Origin: Emmonsiellopsis sp. PD_33
Taxonomy: Eukaryota > Ascomycota > Eurotiomycetes > Onygenales > Ajellomycetaceae
Length of the DNA: 64,000 nt
Direction: 5' to 3'
NCBI GenBank assembly: GCA_032988165.1
Contig: JANTQF010000150.1
Coordinates: forward strand, 18,210-82,209
Shown: piece after piece, positions 56,870 to 64,000 of the stretch
How the letters are laid out: each line of letters begins with the position of its first letter
Numbering within the stretch: the stretch's first letter is position 1
Program-made: the position numbers and the translations under genes
The notes under the pieces: model-generated
The model's input: the letters and a program-made list of their open reading frames with translations, nothing else
Databases searched by the model: none
What the model was told of the DNA's origin: nothing

Positions 56870-57222
56870 ATGGGTGGCTTGGTTCGGGACATGGCGTTAT
56901 TTTCTTGATGATATTTGCATAATATACTTGGATTCAATGGGATTAAATATTTCTTCTTATTAAATAACAATTCCATGAGTAAATCCATACCAAAGACAGC
57001 AAAGGATAAAGCATCCTTCGATACGGGAAACTGGAGGACGCATTTGATATCGAAGGGGGATGTTTGCTCTGTTTGCATCCGAAGCTAAAATACTTTATTT
57101 TTCTCCCGCCTTAAAGACCAGAGCTCTCTCCCACGGCACTTTCATTCATACTTACTTCCCTTCATTCGCTCATTACATATATCTCCCAGCATGGGCATAT
57201 AACCAGTCCCCTCGCAACTGGA
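56870..57222. other. NOP53 3' region and REX4 promoter
   Basis: 353 bp, AT-rich at the NOP53 side, pyrimidine-rich before the REX4 start. No gene supported. Confidence 0.5.
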
Positions 57223-58273
57223 ATGGAACTGAAAAGCCTCTCGAGCAATTGGCGCAAGCTTCAAGAGACCCTCAAGAAAGACAGCCCCTCCACCGCCCAG
57301 AAACGCAAACCGGCCGCTGCGGTTGGCAAAGATGGAGTAAAGAGGCGGAGAACATCGTTGTCATCTTCCTCATTTACAGAAAACAAAGGGGCTAGAGGGG
57401 GAGAAAAATCATTCAAGCGGAGGAAAATGGGCGTTGCTGCATCCAAGGATGCAGCAGCAGTTGAAGAAGAGACGGCGGATAAGCGCTCGATAGCGGCGCT
57501 TTCGCAACGGAATGGATCAACAACTTCGCTAGTGCGGACGAAGTCGAAAACAAATAGGGAAGCGAAGGAGAATGAGGGGCTGTCGCCAACGTTAGTTTCA
57601 TTGCCTTCCTTACCCGCTTTTTAGTAGATTAATGCTAACCCCTGACCTCAGCGCGGAGGTTGGAAAATACGTCGCCATCGATTGCGAAATGGTCGGCGTG
57701 GGACCCCATCCAGACCGCGACTCAGCCCTCGCCCGCGTCAGTGTTGTCAATTTCAACGGCGACCAAGTCTACGATTCCTTCGTACGACCGAAGGAGACAG
57801 TGACGGACTGGCGGACACATGTGAGCGGAGTCTCAGCGAAACACATGGAGGATGCTAGAGACTTTGAGGAGGTCCAGAGGGACATTGCGCAAATCCTCGA
57901 TGGCTGCATTCTAATCGGACATGCGATTCGGAACGATCTGGATGCATTGTTGCTAGGCCATCCGAAGCGGGATATCAGAGATACCAGCAAACATCCCCCG
58001 TACCGGAAGATTGCGGGCGGGAGTTCGCCGCGCCTGAAGATATTGGCTTCGGAGCTGCTGGGTTTGGAGATACAGGGGGCTGCGCATTCTAGTATTGAAG
58101 ATGCGCGGGCTACGATGATGCTATTCCGGAGGGATAAGGCGGCATTTGAGAGGGAGCATGCGAAGAAGTGGCCGCCCATACGGGAGACTAGGGATAAGGA
58201 GGGCGAGGAGGAGGCCGGTGGTAGCGGGAAGAGGAAGAAGAAGTCGAATAAGAAGAAGAAGGGGAAGAAGTGA
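57223..58273 (+). CDS. REX4: RNA exonuclease REX4 (DEDDh family)
   Basis: Two exons: 57223-57590 and 57652-58273; 329 residues. The start MELKSLSSNWRKLQ is typical of Rex4. A basic linker (KRRRTSLSSS, FKRRKMG) precedes the exonuclease fold: YVAIDCEMVGVG (Exo I, Asp and Glu), HAIRNDLDALLL (Exo II, Asp), HSSIEDARATMMLF (Exo III, His and Asp), so all DEDDh residues are present. The C-terminus is a Lys-rich nucleolar-type tail (KRKKKSNKKKKGKK). Rex4 takes part in rRNA processing, likely affecting ITS1 cleavage choice in yeast. It follows NOP53 on the same strand. Confidence 0.96.
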
Positions 58274-58793
58274 ATTTCTTGATAACCCTACAACGCGGGA
58301 GTATGGGAGTTTTCTTCTTGGTTTTTGTTTGGCACTTGATGATATTTTATTTCAAAATACCCCCAACGTGTGTAGGATAACATGGCAAGACCAAAGTCTC
58401 TTCAATAGAACAGATATCTTTCTAAGCTTCCTTGGATACGCCCTTTACGGAGCAATCCATCCAAACAATGCATCGTAGACACCCACTAGAATTTTATGCA
58501 TTTAAGAAGTCGAAAACAATACTGGATATATTACGTAAGCCAAACCAATTAACGCGTTTTGCGCGTCGCGACTCGACCAGGACCTCAATATCAACGTCAA
58601 TATCAACGAGAAACATCCGAAGCTGCCTTTTCGACATTTGCCGTCAATCTCCAAGAATTTTCACTAGAAACCAATACTGCATATCTCATCAAAATACTGC
58701 TCATATATCCTAGTCCAAAAAGCACCGAATCACACGTCGAATTGCGCCCCTTCATCCGTCAACGTTGAATAAGACCCATTGACGAACCCAAAA
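58274..58793. other. REX4 3' region and RNase H2C promoter
   Basis: 520 bp. T-rich, then A-rich. Open frames of 69-110 codons start here in several frames but have no domain. Confidence 0.5.
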
Positions 58794-59835
58794 ATGTTCG
58801 CATTACAGTCCCCTAAATGCAGATCAGAAGGGGAAGCTGGGAAGAGTCCAAAAGTCACACCAAATATTCTCCCTTGTCGTATTCATCATGACGGTCCTGT
58901 GGAGGTGTCGACGAGATATTGGGACCCGGTGGCTGATGGGAAGGATAAGGGTACGTTTGAGACAGTTTACCTGGATTTTGTTTGATTTGATTTGTTTTAA
59001 GAGAGGGGTGGAAATGCTGTGTGCGATTTGTACTCGATATTGCCATGAGTGCCCAACTATCTCTATACCCCATGATATTGCCCATATTTGGATGCCATGT
59101 TACTATTATTGCCTACATTCCTTTGCTCCTTTGTTTGTACTTTACGGGTCACGACATTACATGCTAATAGCCACACCTAGACACTGCAACGGCATACTTC
59201 CGCGGTCGGAAACTTCGAGGTCGACGAGTTTCTATCCCGGCCGGATATCACGGTATGCTGCCCACTCCATGACCCAATATCCATCATAAGTTTGGCACGC
59301 ACGCTCTTTTCCAGAACGGGAACGTGGAATTAACATCCAACTAATCAACTTGGGGGATCCAAAACGTCAGGCGTACTTGCAACCCCGACAGACCGAACAC
59401 TAGAAACACAAACGTCGCAGCCCCAAAATGATGGCCATAATGGTGATTACAGCCATGAGGACGAGGACGAGGAGGATCGAGAGCTGCCAACTACGGTGCT
59501 AGAGACGCAAGGCACATTTTCTGAGTTTGTGGTTTGGGATCATGAGAAGGCTCCTGCTGCCGATGATAGGTTTGTGAAGGGGGTCAGCGAGTGGATTCGG
59601 TTTGCTGAGGCTGTAAGTTTCATTTTTTTCTTTCCCGTCTTACTTTCTGTTTATTTCACTTTGTCCCCTTTTTATATCTAATCCATAGACCCTATAACTT
59701 GGCTATTTCCTGGACGGTATAATGTGGATAGTTGGTTGGTTGAGGATGATTGCTAACAAGAAACTTGATCCATAGATACATTTAACACCATCGGAGACAC
59801 TTACGGATCCGAGCAAAGTGAACCGGAAACCCTAG
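58794..59835 (+). CDS. RNH203: ribonuclease H2 subunit C (RNH203 / RNASEH2C)
   Basis: Four exons: 58794-58950, 59181-59252, 59371-59612, 59776-59835; 176 residues. Landmarks of the family: TPNILPCRIHHDGPVEVSTRYWDP, then across the first intron TATAYFRGRKLRGRRVSIP and GYHGVLATPTD, an acidic linker (HEDEDEEDRELP), then FSEFVVWDHEKAPAADD, FVKGVSEWIRFAEAIH. The exon 3 to 4 junction joins FAEA to IHLTPSE. RNase H2 removes ribonucleotides from DNA and RNA of hybrids; C is a structural subunit with B around catalytic A. The protein is spread over four short exons with a 230-nt first intron, so no long frame marks it. Confidence 0.92.
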
Positions 59836-61249
59836 GGCAGTGGTTACACGCAAGTTCGGTTTAGGTAATTTTTGGACGTCAAATGTTTAGTTAAGGGTGT
59901 TATTGGTGCCACTGTGTTATTTTTTGTAGTTATATTGGCTTTGTTCTTTTGGGTTCTCGTGGGTGGCATTTTTGCTGGTCGGGAAAACATACATAATAAG
60001 ATTGGGACTTGGCATCATGAACGGAATCCCTGGTTTCTGATATTGGTCAAAGAGCGATCAAGCTATCGGAGTATTTCTCCATCAGCAGTCACCAGAACAT
60101 CCAACAATAATCCAATCTCTTCCCACATGGAACACCAGTTCAGATGAGGTGTTCCGTGGCTCTTCCATGGTCTTCGCGCCATGTAACCATCCCGATGGAA
60201 ACGCTTCTCTATTTCTGACCAGAAGCCAAGCCCATCCTGCCCCACCAGACACGCCCCGTCATTGGCACATCTCTACGGCTAATTATTTAGGGCCGCCAGG
60301 GACAAATGTTTGAATCAACGAACAGGAAAGCTTGGATGCCCGCACGTGTGCACTGTCACAACAGGAGGAACTGATATCGAGGATGAGAATGGACCGCTGC
60401 AATTGGCTTGCCGCGTCTCCCGCATCAGACAGACTTGCATGCAGTGTCCCTTGGGACTGGACTGGCCCGATGTTTGGTGTTTGCACCCGCAGTCGGGGGA
60501 TTCGCCGTGGATTCAAGTTTTGATTTGAGCGCAGGGAAGAAAGCAGCAAATTCTTGGAAAGCCCAACAAGGCAACGATGCGCTATTGTCTATCTTTCAAA
60601 GCGAGAGGAAGAATTGTTCATACCGCAGCAGTCTGACAGCGCTGGGTGTCACTGCAGCGCAGTAACTAGCAGTTACATGCAGCTCTCTCCAGCTTGCTTT
60701 GGCATTGTTCATAACACAGCCCAGCCGCATCACAAAGACCCTCCTCCAGAGTCGCATGTTCCCTAAAATCTACGGGCCCAGTTGGAACGAAATTCTTCGC
60801 GTCGTTTCTAACTCATTTTAGCCCGCACGTGTGGTAGGTCTTTGCCTCTATTCATCTGCCACGCCTTCCATTGGACTATTTGATAGCGCCGTTGTGGGAC
60901 GGAGGGCTTCACCCGGCACGATTTGGATCTAAGTTCTATCCGCCCGGAGCGCTTCGTGCTGCTACTGTTGTTGTCTGGCTGCCTCTGGATCGCGTCCCTG
61001 TTCCCTGCCTGGTCCTGCGGGATACGGGCCTATTTTTGCTGGCAATCCCTCACTGCTGGCGGCGGCCTCCTCCATTGACAAAGCTGCAAGGATCTTGGCC
61101 CGCATCCCACCCTGCAGCAGGCACAGGTTTAAAAGGAGCTACCCCGGCCCTTGTTTTGTTTCCTCATCTTTTCCCCCCTTCCACTGTATTGCTATCCCCA
61201 GCCGCCTCTTCGTTTTTTCACGAATTGCGGCGCCTGTCGCTCGTTAACC
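59836..61249. other. intergenic: RNase H2C 3' region and alkaline phosphatase promoter
   Basis: 1414 bp with no supported gene. A 91-codon frame (59872-60147) has one hydrophobic stretch but begins without ATG. Other frames overlap each other in several frames (60283-60770) and look random. The last ~300 bp are C/T-rich before the phosphatase start. Confidence 0.5.
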
Positions 61250-63539
61250 ATGAAGGTTTCGTGGATTGCCGGAGCTGCTCTCTTTTCATCCACGGGTCTC
61301 GCCCAGACTTTCCAACGCCTGGGAGGATGTCCGGATTTGGGATGTATTTTTCCAGCAGACCAGTATGAGTTGCCCCATGTGAATTGTATAAGCCGGTGGG
61401 ATCATAGTCCAAACGGACTGACTAATACTCTTTTTTTTCTGCTTTCCTCTCTAGGGCTGATTTCTTGCCTGGTCAATTCTTCGACATCCGTTTGGAAGTC
61501 CATTCTCCAGTCAACGGTTCTGAAGCTCGCGAGGGAGAACCGGATCCTAACTTTACGTTCACCATTGCCAAGAAGGGCCGCCACCAGAAGCCAAAGAAAG
61601 CAACGGATTTTTTCAAGGTGAAGGAACCTAAGCTTGAAAAATGGGAGTTCTCGTGGTACGAAGGTAAGCTATGTTGACGCTACTTTTTTTACATTCTATT
61701 CAACGTGAAGATCATGTATCTAATTAGGAAATGTTTTCAGATCTGTTTGCGAAGGATGAGAAAAAGGCTTCTTTGGTCAAAGTTACATCCAAGGCTTATC
61801 GACGTGTTGCACTCTACGAGCCAGGCGAGTATGAGGCTACCCTGACCTACTATGACGGCCAGAAAACCACCGCGAACTGGATCGTGAGAGATAATTCGAA
61901 AAGGCGCAAGGCCAAGAATGTCATTCTTTTCGTCGGCGACGGCATGACTACTAACATGATTACTGCCGCCCGTCTGATTGCGCACAAGTCCGTCAACGGC
62001 AAATACCAGTCCAAGATGCAGATGGACAAGTTCCCCGTTCTCGGTCACCAAATGACGCACTCCCTGGATTCATTCATCACAGATTCCGCCAACTCGGCCA
62101 CTTCTCTTTACACGGGCCATAAGACAACTGTCAATGCCTTGGGTGTATACGTAGATTCATCCAAGGACCCCTTTGATGATCCCAAGGTTGAGACCATTGC
62201 TGAAATCTTCAAGAGGATTTACCCGGAGGCTGGTGTCGGCATTATTTCTACTGCTTTCTTGGGTTAGTATTACACTCCACCCCAAACAAGCTCAGTACTA
62301 ATGAAATAATCTAGCGGACGCAACCCCCGCGGCTCTGACTTCCCACACCCGCAACCGTGGCGAATACGGCCACGTAATTGACACTTACTACCAAGGCCTG
62401 CAAAACTACTCCTGGTTCGACTGGGGGGGCCCTGATGTCCTCTTTGGCGGTGGTGCCGAAAACTTCCTCCCCTCGGGCGCTCACAAGGGACAGGACTACT
62501 ACAAACTTTTCGCCGACAAAGGCTACAGCGTCAGCTGGAACAACACTGCCCTCGCGGAAGCCCCCAAAGACAAAAAGGCCCTCGGAATCTTCTCCGTCGG
62601 CGTCATGGCCAAGTGGCTCGACCGCAACATTTACACTGAAAACCTCAAGAAGCAAGCCAACCACCCCGACGGCTCCGAAAAGGACGCCGATGACCAACCC
62701 GGTCTGAAGGAAATGACCCTCAAGGCCATCGACATCCTGCACACGCGCAAGCGAAAGGAGGGCTGGTTCATCATGTCCGAGGCCGCCAGCATTGACAAAC
62801 AAATGCACGCGCTCGACTACGACCGCGCCCTAGGCGAACTGCTCGAGCTCGACGACACCATACGCGCCACCGTCGAGAAGCTCCGCGCCCTGGGCGAGCT
62901 AGACGACACCCTCATCCTCGTAACCGCCGACCACGGCCACGGCTTCGACGTCACCGGTGGCGTCGACACCAAATACCTCAACGCGCAAGACGACGACCGC
63001 GCCAAACGCCAGGCCGTGGGCACGTATGAGAACTCCGGCCTCTCCCAGTACACCGTCGCGGGACCCAACTCGTTCAGCTACAACGAGGGCGCGCATTTCC
63101 CCGCGCAGTGGGATCCGCGATACACGCTGTTCTCCGGCGTGGTTGCGAATCCTGATCGGAGGGAGAATTATCAGGTGCACAAGGACGGCCCGCGGACGCC
63201 GGCGGTGGAGTTGGTTGAGGGGTCAGATAACTATTATGTGAATTATAAGGATGCGGTTAGTGGGTTTGTGATTAACGGGACGTTGTCGGTGGGCGAGTCG
63301 CAGGGGGTGCATTCGCTGACGGATGTGCCGGTTTTCGCGATGGGGCCGTGTCAGGAGGAGTTTGGAGGTATGTTGTCTATTTTTCTCTGCCCCTGTGTTC
63401 CTTGTTGTGGTTGGTTCCCTTGATATATGGGTTATGCTAACGTTTCCCCCCTTTTCATTTAGGTGTCTACAACAACATCGACATCTTCTTCAATATCGCC
63501 AAGTGTCTTGGTCTGGGAAGATCGAAGCCAGGTCGTTAG
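61250..63539 (+). CDS. alkaline phosphatase, secreted (PhoA/PHO8 fold)
   Basis: Five exons: 61250-61362, 61455-61663, 61741-62262, 62315-63367, 63463-63539; 657 residues. The N-terminus MKVSWIAGAALFSSTGLAQT is a cleavable signal peptide. The catalytic core shows NVILFVGDGMTTNM (metal Asp), DSFITDSANSATSLYTGHKT (nucleophile Ser in DSANSA), EAASIDKQMHALD and VTADHGHG. It hydrolyses phosphate monoesters using zinc and magnesium; the signal peptide, rather than a signal anchor as in yeast vacuolar Pho8, points to secretion or the cell wall. An N-terminal domain of about 200 residues before the core is found in some fungal enzymes of this type. No GPI-type end; it closes KCLGLGRSKPGR. Confidence 0.93.
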
Positions 63540-64000
63540 TTTTATTTTCTTTCTCCAGCCTTCCCGATCCATGAAATATATAATTATCCCTCGATTGCTG
63601 GATAGTGTAGGCTAGAGGGGATATATCTTGTCACTATCAATCCTTCCGCAATTCTTTGCTTCTGTTCTGTATATAGCTTTTTGGAATTTATAACTTTTTT
63701 TTTGAGCCAGTCATTTCGATTCTACCCCTACTCTAGCTTTCCATACACTTCCCACACCATTGATGCGTTATTGGAAAGAGAACACCGGTAGGTGAATATA
63801 AATGATGAAGAATGAAACTGCCGTTACTTGACCGTCGATTTCACAAATACTAGGCAAAGAAAGGGGTCATTATTATATACATGGACACCGAAGCACAAAC
63901 GCTTCCTCTCATAGGCACCAGCTCAACATACATATATATATATATCATCCCTCTAATTCCGGCCTCGTCTCCGACCACAACTCGGCAGGTTGACTATTCC
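63540..64000. other. phosphatase 3' region
   Basis: 461 bp to the window end. A TGTATATA site lies at 63668-63675 (no C at -2), and an AT dinucleotide run at about 63930-63946. No gene supported. Confidence 0.5.

Noticed and set aside
59872..60147. 91-codon frame with a hydrophobic stretch
   Set aside because: No ATG at the start, no family resemblance, lies directly behind the RNase H2C stop.
60871..61368. 165-codon frame overlapping the phosphatase start
   Set aside because: Begins with a non-ATG codon and overlaps the signal peptide exon in another frame.

Overview
The window is nuclear DNA of a filamentous ascomycete. Genes are dense and on both strands, introns are short (about 50-230 nt, branch sites of the CTAAC/CTGAC kind), and the proteins resemble Pezizomycotina orthologues. 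My best guess is Eurotiomycetes, probably Onygenales; that is an inference from protein style, not a database match. No rRNA, tRNA, CRISPR array, bacterial-type operon or secondary-metabolite cluster was seen.

I reconstructed 23 protein-coding genes with 65 introns. Every model was checked for splice sites, reading phase across junctions and total length divisible by three. Left to right: G-patch protein (+); ATPase-only ER Hsp70-like protein (+); SEC1 (-); SUV3 (+); PRP22 (+); EAP1/4E-T-like eIF4E-binding protein (-); URB1 (-); a 542-bp inverted-repeat element; ESF1 (-); uridine kinase/UPRT (-); GID8-like CTLH protein (+); EF-hand NADH dehydrogenase (-); SCC2 (-); RPA12 (+); deoxyhypusine hydroxylase (-); complex I NDUFS4-type subunit (-); ATP synthase subunit f (+); a large disordered protein of unknown function (+); ESA1 (-); CEF1 (-); NOP53 (+); REX4 (+); RNase H2 subunit C (+); secreted alkaline phosphatase (+).

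The content is housekeeping. Ribosome production and translation are well represented (URB1, ESF1, NOP53, REX4, RPA12, DOHH, EAP1), with splicing (PRP22, CEF1), chromatin and cohesion (ESA1, SCC2) and mitochondrial functions (SUV3, NDE, NDUFS4, ATP17). Several pairs are head to head over short shared promoters: SEC1/SUV3, URK1/GID8, SCC2/RPA12, NDUFS4/ATP17 and CEF1/NOP53.

Most unusual points: a TA-flanked element with ~135-bp terminal inverted repeats upstream of URB1; a GC-rich two-part motif shared by the SCC2/RPA12 and CEF1/NOP53 promoters; PUF-type UGUANAUA sites with C at -2 in the 3' regions of both OXPHOS genes of one divergent pair; three GC-AG introns; several exons of 15-38 nt; and a Trp-rich tail on the Hsp70-like protein. 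I did not find a clearly new biological system.
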